From NCBI GenBank assembly GCA_963921935.1, contig OY998181.1:141693423-141757422 (forward strand): a DNA stretch of 64,000 nucleotides. Direction: 5' to 3'. Below are positions 18,478-28,920 of the stretch, in pieces. The notes under the pieces are model-generated. The model was not told the DNA's origin and made no database searches. It saw only the letters and a list, made by a program, of their open reading frames with translations. The DNA is from Galeruca laticollis (taxonomy: Eukaryota; Arthropoda; Insecta; Coleoptera; Chrysomelidae). The first letter of the stretch is position 1, and each line of letters begins with the position of its first letter. Made by a program: the position numbers and the translations under genes.

Positions 18478-21400
18478 TTGTATACATATGTTCATCATAG
18501 AGAATTTTTATTTGATGAGGGAAATCTGCAACAAAATAATGAGAAATTAATTTTTATCAAAGGTACTATAGAAAATGTAAAGGTAAATATTTTAATTGAT
18601 ACTGGTTCGAATATTTCAATAATGAGTAAGAAAATCTTAGAACAACTACCAGAACTTAACAAAAACATTATCAAGGTACAGAAAATAAATCTAGTAGGTA
18701 TTAACTCTAAAAAACTAACGGATATAAATAAAAGTGTGATCGTTAACTTGAACTTTAATAACAAAATTTTTACAATGCAATTATTAGTAGTAGATATGCA
18801 ATATGATGTTTTGATCGGCTCTGATGAATTACATAGAAACAATGTTATTATAAATTATGAACAACAAAAGATATGGATACAAGGAATGGAATTACCAATT
18901 AGTTACGAAGAAGAGGAGAAGGAAGAAGAGATGGTACATTATATTTTTAAAGAAAGTAATGAAAGAAATTTTAATAATAATTTTAATAAAAATAACGGAC
19001 AAATAGGTAGGGGTACTAAGGTAGTAGGCAATGGACGTCCCAAAGATGGATTGAATCCGATAGGAATGGAATATATTTGTGATGAAAGGTACAGAAGTGA
19101 AGTAAATCGAATGTTAATTAAATATAATGGACTAGTGAATGATGAATCGAGAGTAGCTAAAGATTATGAACATAAATTAAAATTAAATAAAAATATTGAA
19201 TATTTTAAATGTAAAACGTATCCAATACCTTACAAACAGAAAGAAGAAGTCAATAATGTTGTCCAACAATTATTAAAAGATCATATCATAGAGCACAGTA
19301 CTACTTCTTACATAAACCCAATTGTGGTAGTTTTTAAAAGGAATGGGGATGTTCGTTTATGTTTGGATGCAAGAAACATAAATAAGTGTTTAACACCTGA
19401 ATTTGAAAAACCATTAACAATCGAGGCCATATTAGGGAGAATTTCAAATGTATCAGTTTTTACCAAATTAGATTTAAAAAACAGCTTCTGGTTAATACCT
19501 TTACATATAGATAGTAGGGATTATACAGGATTTATTATAGATGGAGTAGTATACAGATTTTGTGTGACACCGTTTGGATTAAATACATCTAGTTCAGCAC
19601 TGCTAAAAGCGCTACATAAAATCCTTAATAAATACGAAGATTTCACTTTACACTATATAGATGATATAGTTATATTCTCCAAAAATGCAACAGAACATTT
19701 AAAACACATTGAAATAATCTTGAAAGAATTAGATCAGGCAGGACTGAAACTTAATATAGCAAAATGTGAATTTTTTAAAGACAAAATAAATTATTTAGGA
19801 TATACCATAGACAAAGAATCAATATCTATGGATTTGGAAAGGGTTAAAATCATAAAAGACTTTAAAAGACCAACAAATCTGAAGACACTAAGAAGTTTTC
19901 TAGGTACTTTACAATATTTCAAACGTTTAATACCAAATCTGAGTGAGAAAGAAATACCATTACTAGAACTGCTTAGAAAGAATGAAAAATGGTTATGGGA
20001 TCATAGAAGAGAATCAGCATTTCAAGAAATAAAAGAACTATTCATAAATAATGTTAAAATCTATCACCCAGATTACGATTTACCATTCATTCTAAAAACA
20101 GACGCTTCAATAAATAGGTTAGCAGGAGTCTTAATACAAAATAAAAATGATTTAGAAATTCCTATCTCTTTTGTTTCCAGATTGACAAAGAAATCTGAGA
20201 AGAAATATAGTATTTGTGAATTAGAATTAGCTAGTATAATTTTTTGTGTTCAAAAATTAAGATTTTTCTTAGTTGGTAATAAGTTTACAATCGAAACAGA
20301 TAATCAGTCCTTAACAACGATTTTGGATAATAAATATGGGAATAATAGGATTCATATATGGGCACTGTTATTGCAAGAGTACACTTTTGAAATAAAATAT
20401 ATCCCAGGTAAAACTAACATAGTTAGCGATTCCATTAGTCGTATGGAAGGAGACCAAAAACAAAATATTAAACATGTAGGTGTAAACATTTTAAAATCTA
20501 CAGAAGGTATTTATTCATTAAAGGAAATAATCGATGATCAACAAAATTTGCCAGATAAAATTAAAGCAAAAAGTATGGTTAAAAACAACATTTTTCTTAA
20601 AGTAATAAATAATCAAGAATTGTATGTAATAACAGAAAATCTAGCAAAAAAAATTATTAAAGATCTACATGAAAAATATCAACATATTGGAACTAGAAAA
20701 TTATTTTTAATATTTAGGGAAAATTACATCTGCAAAAGGGACATAACCTTGATAAAGGAATTAATTAGAAAATGTCAAATTTGTCAATTTAGTAAAGAAA
20801 GAAATTTTCATAATGAGAATCTGGCGAAATCAATTCTGACAAATAAACCGTTAGAAACTATAGCAGTTGATTATTTATCAAATTTAATACCAAGTATAAA
20901 TGGCAACAAACATATTTTTGCTATAACAGATTTATTTTCTAAATACATTATGGCTTATCCGAGTAAAAGAACAAATACTACTGTCACAAAACAATTATTA
21001 AATAGATTTTTCAAGGAACAAGGAATTCCTAACAATATTATAATGGACAACGCTACCTATTTTAATAATCCAAAATTAAAAGAATGGCTAAGGAAGAAAA
21101 ATATAAATCCAGTATATACTAGTATACGGAGGCCATCTTCAAATAATGCAGAAAGAGCGGTAAAAGAAATTACTAAATATCTTAGAATACTTACTCACCA
21201 TGAACAAGAAATCTGGGATACTAAAATACCAGAAATAATAGAGTGCATGAATAATACACCTAATACCATAACTGAAGTAGCACCAATTATATTATTTAAA
21301 CAATCTCATCCAGAAAGGCCATGGATATCTGAAAACATTCAAAGTTATCAACAATTATTATTAGATACCCGAGAAAGGTTGAATAAACAAGCAAAAAAAA

Positions 21401-21645
21401 GAATTTTGCATCAGAATAATAAAATAAAAAAGCATATTTCATTTAAAAAGGGAGATTTAGTTTTATTAAAATCATTAAGGGTTTCAAATTTAAAACAAGG
21501 TGAATGTGCGAAATTACAATTACTTTATGAAGGACCCTATGAAATAACTAATGATGGAATTAATAGTTATAAATTAGTACATCCTGTTACGAAACAATTA
21601 AGAGGAATTTTTCATATATCACAATTATATAAATATTATCAGTAA
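18478..21645 (+). CDS. pol: Element G Pol polyprotein (protease, RT, RNase H, integrase), intact
   Basis: 1,055 residues without stop or frameshift. Protease with DTGSNISIM at about 41. RT with VRLCLDARNINK at about 297 and the catalytic YIDDIV at about 393. RNase H with LKTDASINRLAG at about 540, then E and D further on. Integrase with a zinc finger (H..H at about 730, CQICQF at about 765), D in VDYLSNLIP at about 797, D in MDNATYF at about 857 and E in NNAERAVKEI at about 893. The C-terminal domain has KKGDLVLLKS and YEGPYEI. The chosen ATG is the first in the frame. Translation may instead come by frameshift from gag. It would replicate and integrate the element if supplied with capsid. 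Confidence 0.92.
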   Translation: MYTYVHHREFLFDEGNLQQNNEKLIFIKGTIENVKVNILIDTGSNISIMSKKILEQLPELNKNIIKVQKINLVGINSKKLTDINKSVIVNLNFNNKIFTMQLLVVDMQYDVLIGSDELHRNNVIINYEQQKIWIQGMELPISYEEEEKEEEMVHYIFKESNERNFNNNFNKNNGQIGRGTKVVGNGRPKDGLNPIGMEYICDERYRSEVNRMLIKYNGLVNDESRVAKDYEHKLKLNKNIEYFKCKTYPIPYKQKEEVNNVVQQLLKDHIIEHSTTSYINPIVVVFKRNGDVRLCLDARNINKCLTPEFEKPLTIEAILGRISNVSVFTKLDLKNSFWLIPLHIDSRDYTGFIIDGVVYRFCVTPFGLNTSSSALLKALHKILNKYEDFTLHYIDDIVIFSKNATEHLKHIEIILKELDQAGLKLNIAKCEFFKDKINYLGYTIDKESISMDLERVKIIKDFKRPTNLKTLRSFLGTLQYFKRLIPNLSEKEIPLLELLRKNEKWLWDHRRESAFQEIKELFINNVKIYHPDYDLPFILKTDASINRLAGVLIQNKNDLEIPISFVSRLTKKSEKKYSICELELASIIFCVQKLRFFLVGNKFTIETDNQSLTTILDNKYGNNRIHIWALLLQEYTFEIKYIPGKTNIVSDSISRMEGDQKQNIKHVGVNILKSTEGIYSLKEIIDDQQNLPDKIKAKSMVKNNIFLKVINNQELYVITENLAKKIIKDLHEKYQHIGTRKLFLIFRENYICKRDITLIKELIRKCQICQFSKERNFHNENLAKSILTNKPLETIAVDYLSNLIPSINGNKHIFAITDLFSKYIMAYPSKRTNTTVTKQLLNRFFKEQGIPNNIIMDNATYFNNPKLKEWLRKKNINPVYTSIRRPSSNNAERAVKEITKYLRILTHHEQEIWDTKIPEIIECMNNTPNTITEVAPIILFKQSHPERPWISENIQSYQQLLLDTRERLNKQAKKRILHQNNKIKKHISFKKGDLVLLKSLRVSNLKQGECAKLQLLYEGPYEITNDGINSYKLVHPVTKQLRGIFHISQLYKYYQ

Positions 21646-21747
21646 ATAAGCTAGAAATAATCAGAATAAATCAAAAATTGAAAATAAATTTATATCAAAT
21701 GCATGTTACTTTATATGGGTGACAAATCAAATAAAGTAACACACATT

Positions 21748-21759
21748 TTGGGACGGGGG
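21748..21759 (+). other. Polypurine tract of element G
   Basis: TTGGGACGGGGG directly before the LTR start TGTTTTG. Confidence 0.8.
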
Positions 21760-23372
21760 TGTTTTGATAAATTAATCCATCAAGAGAAAGGAAATCAGCA
21801 TAGGATGAAACAGGTATTATTGCACTAGAATTAATTTAAAACAAACATCCAGTATATTGTTATGTAGTAAAACAGCATTATCATATAAGCTATTTCAATG
21901 ATCTAAACACATAGGCATCAATAACATAAATTTCAAATAAAGAACTAGAGCAATTAAAAAACAAACTGTAATTGTCATGCAACATACTGTATATAATAAT
22001 ATTTACAATAATTATCTTTTAAAGTGCGCGGAAATTTAAGTAACAAGTGATATTGTGAAGATTTGCCAGAAAAATGTTTAATAAACCAACAATATAAAAT
22101 CTTTATCTTTGATTGGTTATCCATGACATAAGATATAATAATACTAAAGCAATTTAAGAATTTCATAAGAAAAATCAAGACACCATATGTTATATAAACT
22201 TATTAGAGTATAAACAGTTTGATAGCAACGGAGGTTAGCAACGAAATTTATTGAAAACGATTGAAGGAGATAGATATTTGATTAAAATGGAAGCAGACAT
22301 GTAATAAAATTTGAGAAACTAAAATAGAAATTAACAGGGAAAAATTAGAAAGTTTCTTGAAAGGACCATATCAAAACCTCCAAAGGAATTAACAATATAC
22401 AAATAACCCAAAATAATGCATTACAAGACATGCAAATTGGAGATACGATGAATGAAATGGATACCTGTAATACATTATGTGATATATTAACTGAATTGGA
22501 CACAGATGAGTTATTTCATTTATAATTTCTTTTGCGTTACAATAAACAACTGAACTTACTAATATTTTATGTGTTTGAACGTTTACAAACATGGTAGTTT
22601 ATTCGTTTAGTTATAAGTATAGTTAATATAAACTTACCTGTTTTTAGTATTAGTCACAGTTTACAAAGATATCTTTGAAGAAAAGCTTGATGATTTAGTC
22701 ACACAGTATATAGTCAGTAACATTATAATTCTTCATTTCCTTTTCAGAGTAACTAGATAAATTCACTATTTGATATAATAACTATTTGAAACATTAACTA
22801 TAAACATTTATTATAGGTTATAATTACGTTTACTTATGAATAATATACATACTACCATAGATAAATAGTTTTAATACTACTAAAATCATCAAGTAATATT
22901 TTAGATTGAGTCGTTATTTGTTTTCATTTTTCATATCACATATCTACGTTCTTTATTTGATATTATAAGCAAGTAAGAGATGTCGATATTTTTTTTATAT
23001 CTTAGCATTAAATTCAGAAAACATTCTATGTTGTTTAAATTAGACAACCAATAATACACCATTCAATATACGGGTGGATTATAGTTGAATGAAGATAGTG
23101 CCGGACTCACCCATTATAAATCAAAACTAAAACAAATTTTAAATAGAGTCTCAATAGTCGGGAAAATAACATTTATGTTCAGAAACAAATCATAATCAGT
23201 GGCGCAACATAATAAATTTAAAACTAAAGAGCATTCATCATAGTACAAATAATTTATTAAGAGTTAAAAAAAAAGACTAGGAAAATAAATAATATAACAA
23301 TTTTGATGAACCCAAATGCGTGGCAGATGACAATTTCTGTATTTTTATATTGATAAATAATAATCTACAACA
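21760..23372 (+). repeat. Element G 3' LTR
   Basis: 1,613-bp partner of 15,983-17,595. It is followed by AT-rich sequence leading into the right TA repeat. Confidence 0.9.
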
Positions 23373-23379
23373 ATAAATA

Positions 23380-23380
<1 letters not shown>

Positions 23381-23431
<51 letters not shown>
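23381..23431. repeat. TA dinucleotide repeat right of element G
   Basis: Microsatellite between the element G 3' LTR and the host gypsy gag remnant. It is the counterpart of 15,927-15,982. Confidence 0.85.
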
Positions 23432-23432
<1 letters not shown>

Positions 23433-23433
23433 T

Positions 23434-23496
23434 TTTGTTTGGTCCGATTCTGCGATCTCTTCTCCGATTTCTGATGATTCATGTTGTTTCGCCATT
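23434..23496 (-). pseudogene. Host gypsy gag, first codons only
   Basis: ATG at 23,496 starts MAKQHESSEIGEEIAESD and runs into the TA repeat after about 20 codons. The first ATG after the primer-binding site region fits a gag start. The rest of gag, protease and most of RT is not found between here and 15,920, so a deletion accompanied or preceded insertion of element G. Confidence 0.6.
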
Positions 23497-23620
23497 TCTT
23501 TTTCTCCTTTTCTTTTGGAGTAAATTCTCTTTGTTACACTTTGCAATATGAATTTGTAAATTATATATACACCGACATCGATACACACACACTCGCGTCT
23601 AGGGGAACCGAGATACCCCA

Positions 23621-23632
23621 CGTTGGGCGCCA
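23621..23632 (-). other. Primer-binding site of the host gypsy
   Basis: TGGCGCCCAACG on the minus strand directly follows the LTR end CGACGACA. It matches the 3' end of tRNA-Lys as used by several insect gypsy elements, and gypsy C has the same site. It shows that the adjacent LTR is a 5' LTR. Confidence 0.85.
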
Positions 23633-23936
23633 TGTCGTCGGATTGGGGTTGTCAGATTGCCAAAGCCCTGAAAAGGGCTTAGGCTGTCATGACTGTTCAC
23701 GTCCGACATTTTCATAAATAAAATATTTATATATATGTACTTCACTATACTGCCACTTAGGGCTCTAGCAATTCACTATCTCAAAGAGGAACTGGGCGCA
23801 AGTAAATAAAATACCAATTCAGAGTAAATCAACTTGCCCAGTTTGATCTATATATGAGCAGCTCAGCGGGACCAGAGCGTCTCAGCGAGTCGTAATGTCT
23901 TCGTTGGAGTTCGAAGCTGAACTGCCGATCTGTTGA
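23633..23936 (-). repeat. Host gypsy 5' LTR, downstream (R-U5) part
   Basis: About 97% identical by eye to 7878-8174. Starting (in element sense) at AACAGATCGGC, it continues with AGTTCAGCTTCGAA and ends CCGACGACA. Confidence 0.85.
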
Positions 23937-24730
23937 GAGAGAGAGAGAGAGAGAAGTTCGGTAATTTTTTAAGTTTGGGCTTGTAGTGTTTTTGTTGGAG
24001 TAAGGCCCTGTTATAGGATTCGTATCCTCTTCAGGGCTGGTTGGGTTTTTTTTTATGGGGTGGTTGGAGTGCGCGTGTTGACTTGGCTTGTTTGAGGTAG
24101 GGCTGAAAATTCAGTTTTAGAAAAAGTGTCTAGGAAGTTTGAGAAAAAAGGTGTATAGAAAATTGAAGTTGTGTTTGTTTTTGTGGGCGAATTGTGTGTA
24201 TTTGCCAGAAATCAACCGGAGGGAGAGGCGAAAACAATCAGCGTCGAAATTTGAGCGAACGTGGTTTTGAGATGAGGGAATGGGGATTTTAAAAGTGTCT
24301 GGAAGGTCGAAAATGAATAAGACGAACCACGTTGCGTTGCGGATAGTTAATAGAAGCGGGGTGGGTGATGGTGTTGTTGGAAGGTGAGAATATATTTTTG
24401 GGCATTTTGTGTCTCCTGCGTCATGAAAGTTAATAGAAGCGTAGGGGAGATTTTGGAATTTTGAGTTTGTTGAAATTTGTTGGAAAAGTGACTAGGAGAC
24501 ATTGAAAGATGTGTGGATGAAGTCGGGTGGTGGCGACTGGCTTTTCTCGAATTCGAGGTGAGGAGATGGTTGTTTAAAATATTGTAATGAGTGAGCTGGC
24601 ACCGAAAAATAATCTTAAATCCAAAAACTTCGACGTACGTCGGCCCATTTGGCTAGCGAATAAATTCACTATGCTACAGGAAAATACGTGAAAAACCTGC
24701 AGCACCGACGGGGTGGTTGGGGCTCGCGGA
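23937..24730 (-). other. LINE3 3' UTR with TC tail
   Basis: Non-coding. It shares ordered blocks with the LINE1 3' UTR, including a block around 24,600-24,720 (CTAGCCAAATGG and flanks) and one around 24,010-24,040 (CAGCCCTGAAGAGGAT). It ends in a longer TC run than LINE1. Confidence 0.7.
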
Positions 24731-25941
24731 TCAAATTGAATCGCTTTCGCTCCTGATGGGAGTGAAAGCAAAGTGAGCACGCCTGCCTATATTTGTTATA
24801 GAGCAGTTGTGTCGATAAATGGAAGGTATTAAATGACGAAGTGTTTCGGCTATGACATCTCTTGAGTTGAGGATGGCATTCATGAGGGTGACGGTGAGAA
24901 TTTCAATGATGATTTTGGTGTCGGTAGAGAGTTTATAGAGTGATGGTGGTTTTTCGAGAGTGACTGGTGCAGTCTCTTGGGGGGTTTGGGGTGTCGATAG
25001 CCTGTGGGGACAGCGAGGATGGAAAGCGGGGTGTGGACCGCCGCAATTAGTACATTTAGGAGTGCCGGACTTGGGGCAATTTTCGGTTCTGTGGCCTGTT
25101 TGGCCGCAAGAGGGGCATATCGGCTTAGACCGACAAGATTCGGAGGAGTGTCCGGTTTGGGTGCATCGACTGCACTACTTGGGCACTGGGGGAAGTGGAT
25201 TGGTGTTTGATGGCTCGCATCGATGTGGAAGGCCGTGAAATGAGAGGCCGGAGGTTAGGGCTTGGTGGTAGTGGGTTTCTGAGGTGGTAACGATGCGAAA
25301 CATCGAAGTGGGCTTGTTGGTGGCTTTGGCCACGATTCGCCAGGTTTTGAGGAAGGTGTCTACATTCCTGCAGACGAAAGAGTAGGTGGGTATAAGGGTT
25401 TTGTTGGCTGGACGTGGTGGACGTTCTGTTGAGTTTAGAACGTTGACGATGATGTTTTTGTCACCAGTGGAATTATGGATTTGTCTCAGAATAGTTGAGA
25501 CTGACTTTGGAGAGGACGTTTTGAGACGGGCGGTGCGGTTGAAGTTTACCTTTAGAAAGAGGACGTGGCCGTGTAGGAGTTCGAGGGTGTTTAGCAGGGT
25601 GAAAAGGGATTTTTGAGTGGCGTATTGGGTTGGGAGGTTTCGCAGGGTGTTGGGGAGCGGTGGGTTTTGTTGGAAGCGTGTGAAGAGGTGGCGCTGGATG
25701 TAACCGGAGAGAGGAGAGGGAAGTCTTTCTCACAGAGGTTTGGTGTTGTTGGTTTTGGGGGAGTAGGAGTCTTGAAGCTGGCGTATACGTCTTGTGAGAA
25801 CATTGTGTGATGAGGGTCAATTGAGTCGATTAGGTTTTGGACATTCTGGGCGAGTTCGTGAGTGCGTCTTTCATTGTCGCGTATACGTTGTTCAGTGGAT
25901 TCCTTGAGAGCTTTGTTGCTGCGGCGATGTCTGGAGGACAT
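24731..25941 (-). pseudogene. LINE3 ORF1: gag-like protein with three zinc knuckles, broken
   Basis: ATG at 25,941 (MSSRHRRSNKAL). A charged region with QNVQNLIDSIDPH follows, then a frameshift near 25,655 into the core (LFTLLNTLELLHGHVLF to THYHQALTSG). Three knuckles follow (CSRCTQTGHSSESC, CPSCGQTGHRTENC, CTNCGGPHPAFHPRC), with a TAG directly before the first. The C-terminus is PSIYRHNCS to SESDSI. It is homologous to ORF1 of LINE1 and LINE2 but clearly diverged, so it belongs to another subfamily. Confidence 0.8.
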
Positions 25942-25971
25942 TTTAAGATTGGATGTGTTAAGGAGTGGTAT

Positions 25972-26052
25972 CGAAAGCTAATACCGACAGCGGACTCACT
26001 GCCGGAGGGAGTTTCCTCCCCAGTTAAAGGTTTCCTGACTTATTAGCTTTCA
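25972..26052 (-). ncRNA. Conserved structured 5' UTR block of LINE3
   Basis: The same core as in LINE1 and LINE2 (three hairpins). Its closing stem has an unrelated sequence: 25,972-25,983 (CGAAAGCTAATA, plus strand) pairs with 26,041-26,052, 11 of 12. Both strands of the stem have therefore changed together. It lies about 30 nt before the ORF1 ATG. Confidence 0.65.
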
Positions 26053-26154
26053 GGAGTTTTATATTTACCTGGATGCCAAATGTCCTTCCCTCTTCGGATG
26101 GTGTGGCTTACTTGTGTGTTGGCTGAAATAAAAACAAGATTAACACTGATTTAT

Positions 26155-26245
26155 TATTTTCATAAATAGGAGTTGTTTCGATAGAAACAATTTACACTTT
26201 CAAGTGTATTGAGTGAACTGTCGAACTGAAAAGTTCGGCAGAACA
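26155..26245 (-). other. Hairpin cassette in LINE3 5' UTR
   Basis: Successive hairpins GTTTC/GAAAC, ACACTT/AAGTGT and CGAACT/AGTTCG, with a TTTATGAAAA spacer at the downstream end. The position matches the cassette of LINE1 and LINE2 but all stem sequences differ. Confidence 0.5.
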
Positions 26246-26380
26246 TGGGGTTGGTTGTCTTCTGGTGGAGGCGTCCACGTTGCCGGCGAAATCGCGGTGA
26301 ACAGGTTTGTATCAGTGACCCGCTCTTGCTGTATCACCTTCCTCAGGCGATGGACTGGCGCTACTGGCCGATCTGTTGAG

Positions 26381-26990
26381 GTTTTGACCAGTAGTGGAAC
26401 ATGGTCTGAAGTGATGGGGTCGCCTATAAAGCACTCGTCGTCCATGCGTGTGTATAATCTGTCTGTGCAGATAATATGATCGACTATGGAGGAGCCAAGG
26501 TGACTTATTAGGGTTGATTATTATTTCTAATCCGTAGGATGGGAAGTGTGACAAGTTGTTCGGCGAGTAGTCTGCCGTTGAGGTTGGTGTGTGTGTCACC
26601 GAAAAGGATATTTCGTAAGTTTAAGTCACCCATAATTATGGCTCGTGGAAGAGAGGCTGCATATTCGAGGAGGTCGATTGATAATGGTTGGTTGGGATGT
26701 TTGTAATATGAAAAGAAAGTCGTCGTGGTATTATCCCACGATAAGTCGATGGCTATGCAGTCCAAGTTCTGTTGAGACAGAAGTGCGGGGAGAGGGTGTG
26801 GTGACGCGGGGAGTCCGTTGCCGTGACAGTAGAAGTTCCTGTCTAAGTGGAAAGTGGTGTAGCCAGTGAAGCGAGGGGAGTTTTTTAATTTAGTATCAGT
26901 GATTGAAATTATTTGAATATTTTGGGAATGTAAAAGGTGTTTAAGAAGATGTCGCTTCCTGGCTAGACCTTGGCAATTCACGGTCTCGGT
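26381..26990 (-). pseudogene. LINE2 ORF2 endonuclease, truncated
   Basis: TVNCQGLARKRHLLKHLL starts the domain. GDLNLRNILFGDTHTNL and SDHVPLLVKT carry catalytic D, N and H positions. The initiator codon is ATT instead of ATG and there is a small frameshift near 26,510. About 85-90% of residues match LINE1 by eye. RT is entirely absent. Confidence 0.85.
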
Positions 26991-27005
26991 AAGAAAGTCA
27001 ATGAC

Positions 27006-28437
27006 TTAATTTTGTCTTTTGGTGGTGAATGTAAAGTGGACGCGGTTGCCAGCGCCACTAGTTACGGAACAGTTGTATCCGTAAAACGAAGGAACAAGGT
27101 GTGAGAGAGTGTCAGCCACCAGGCCGCGTGCTGTGGGGACGGAGTTCATGATCGTGGTTGCTAAAATTTCGATTAAAATTTTAGCGTCGGTCGTAAGGTC
27201 GTAGGGGGTTGGTGGTTTTTCAAGTGTTACCGGAGCGGTTTCTTGGGGGGTTTTGGGAGTTTCTAGTCGCTTCGGACATTTGGGGTGGTAGGTGGCGTGA
27301 GGACCGCCACAATTTTTGCAGGTAGGTTCGTTTGCCTTTGGGCAATCGTTTGGTTTGTGGTCAGATGCACCACAGGAATGACAGACCGGCTTGGCCTTGC
27401 ATGACTCGGCAAGGTGGCCTGTGCTGGTGCATCTTACGCAGTATTTGGGTACTGCGGGTAGGGGGTTTGTTGGATTGGAGGCCTCGCACGCATGTGAGAG
27501 ACCATGGAATTTTATGCCGTGAGAGAGGGCTCGGTGGTAGTCCATTTCGGAATCGGTTAGGATTCGAAACATTGTGGTGGGACGGCCCCGACGGCGGGAG
27601 TGAATGCGCCAGGATCTGCTGTGTGGGAATTTTAGGTCGGTGAGGATTTCCTCGCATTCTTCTTCGGAGACGGAAGTGTCTACATTTCTGCAGACGAGTG
27701 AGAAGGTTGGTTTGCGATTTCGTGATTGCGATCGAGCGCGGGGGGCTGGACTGAGGAGAACGACGATGACTCGGTCGTCGCCGATGGTGTTTCGTAACCT
27801 TTTTGCGAAGGCCTCGTGAGGGATGTTGGCGCGGATCCTAAGAAGGGCGGTGCAGTTAAGATTCGCCTTCAAGTGGGAGATTTCCCCTCTCAACAACTCG
27901 TGTGTGTTGAGGAGATTGAAAAGCTCCCGCTGTGAGACGTATCTTTGCGGAAGGTTTCTGATATTGAGTGTCTGAAGCGGGACTTGTTGGTTTTGTTGGG
28001 GAGTTGGTTGCTGTTGATGTTGGGTAGTGCGGGGTGGTTGAGTAGGGCGAGGTTGTTGGGAAGGAGGGGCCTGCTGGGTATTGTTGGCTGGTGGAGGCGT
28101 GGGAAGGATTCTTCGATCTCTCTTGGGTATCTCTCCCAAGAGAGTGAAGTCCCCTTCATGTTCTCGGCGGTTGTTGGATTGTTGGTTGGTGTTAGGTGTT
28201 GTGTGGATGGAGGTGTGTGATAGTTGCGATTGGGCGGAATGGACCGAGCGGGACTTGGAGGAGCTACGAGAGTCGTTGGTTCTCTGTTTTTAGGTCGGAG
28301 AGTTCTTTGGTTATTTGGTCTAGTGCGGCAATAGCGTCGGTGGGTAGGGGTCGAATCGGGGGGAACTCTTCGTGGGAAGAGATCGACGGCACCGCGTGGC
28401 TCCGGGCTTTAATCGGAGAACGGGTTGAGGAGGCCAT
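27006..28437 (-). pseudogene. LINE2 ORF1: gag-like protein, N-terminus broken
   Basis: ATG at 28,437 (MASSTRSPIKARSH) is followed by PSISSHEEFPPI, a TAG near 28,277, and a shift into the long frame starting at 28,139. That frame has the core (LQTLNIRNLPQRYVSQRELF), knuckles CVRCTSTGHLAESC, CHSCGASDHKPNDC and CKNCGGPHATYHPKC, and a full C-terminus ending TTKRQN. It is a complete gag-like protein apart from the N-terminal lesions. Confidence 0.85.
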
Positions 28438-28501
28438 TGTTGATTGTAGAGGGTGAAAGAGGATGAAGCAGGAAGTTGCTTCGTTGTTAGTTATTCAGGG
28501 A

Positions 28502-28582
28502 AGCGGACAAAAGCCGGCAGCGGACTCACTGCCGGAGGGAGTTTCCTCCCCGGTTAAAGGTTTCCTGACCCTTTTGTCTGCT
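28502..28582 (-). ncRNA. Conserved structured 5' UTR block of LINE2
   Basis: The stem 28,502-28,513 pairs with 28,571-28,582 (11 of 12). The three internal hairpins are identical in layout to LINE1. The core differs from LINE3 by only a few bases. Confidence 0.65.
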
Positions 28583-28689
28583 GGTTAGTGTTTATATTCA
28601 CCTGTTAAAATTGGTCCTCCGTTTGCTGGCTGGTATAGTTTTGATTCTAGTTGGTTACGTTCAATATGTTGGCTTCAAGCAATTCTCAT

Positions 28690-28802
28690 AAATAAATTCG
28701 CTCTATGAAGAGCGGAAATTCATGAATAAAATTGCTCGTTACGAGCAGATTTTCACAAATAAGAGCGTCCTATGAAGGACGAGTTGAGATAAGAATCTCA
28801 GT
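28690..28802 (-). other. Hairpin cassette in LINE2 5' UTR
   Basis: Hairpins GAGAT/ATCTC, GTCCT/AGGAC, TGCTCG/CGAGCA and CGCTCT/AGAGCG, with TTATTTATGA-type spacers. The third stem differs on both sides from its LINE1 counterpart. Confidence 0.55.
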
Positions 28803-28920
28803 GTTTATTGTCGAGTCCGGTGGCAAGCGCTGCTGGAAGTGGCCTGGTTTGGATCAGTGACCAGGTTATTCACTGGAGCTCCTACTTGCAGGTAAACTTT
28901 CTCGATCGATGCGACGACGA

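Larger units (their letters stand above)
15983..23372 (+). mobile_element. Element G: Ty3/gypsy-type LTR retrotransposon, nested and young
   Basis: The LTRs 15,983-17,595 and 21,760-23,372 are each 1,613 bp and differ at about ten positions, so the insertion is recent. The order is LTR, PBS-like TGGCACCCAAC, a short gag-like ORF, an intact 1,055-residue pol, a G-rich polypurine tract, LTR. It is extremely AT-rich compared with its GC-richer gypsy host and is the only LTR element here with an uninterrupted pol. The left LTR starts TA rather than TG. Confidence 0.92.
23937..26366 (-). mobile_element. LINE3: gag-only LINE lacking ORF2
   Basis: The 5' UTR (26,366-25,942), a complete-length ORF1 (25,941-24,731) and a 3' UTR (24,730-23,937) are joined with no ORF2. 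ORF1 runs to its natural C-terminus and the homologous 3' UTR follows at once. The 5' end lies at AACAGATCGGC, next to the truncated LINE2. The 3' end is GAACTTC plus about nine TC units followed by AACAGATCGGC of the LTR. ORF1-only LINE derivatives are known (HAL1, HeT-A). Whether this is such a family or a single deletion is unclear. Confidence 0.75.
26381..28920 (-). mobile_element. LINE2: jockey-type LINE, 3' part missing
   Basis: The 5' end is at AACAGATCGGC inside the host gypsy 5' LTR. Then come a 5' UTR of about 480 bp, ORF1 and about 200 codons of the endonuclease. It stops at LLVKT, exactly where CTCAACAGATCGGC and LINE3 begin. Loss of a 3' end is not the usual 5' truncation of LINEs, so a deletion or a template switch at the motif is likely. 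Confidence 0.8.

Noticed and set aside
23277..23633. 118-codon minus-strand frame as a gene
   Set aside because: It starts within the primer-binding site and ends in translated TA repeat. Only the short gag start at 23,496 is pl­ausible.
8175..28920. Telomeric retrotransposon array (HeT-A/TART-like)
   Set aside because: Same-strand jockey-type elements with long 3' UTRs and a gag-only member suggest it. However, the elements lie inside the two LTRs of one gypsy with a target duplication, and no telomeric repeats are seen.
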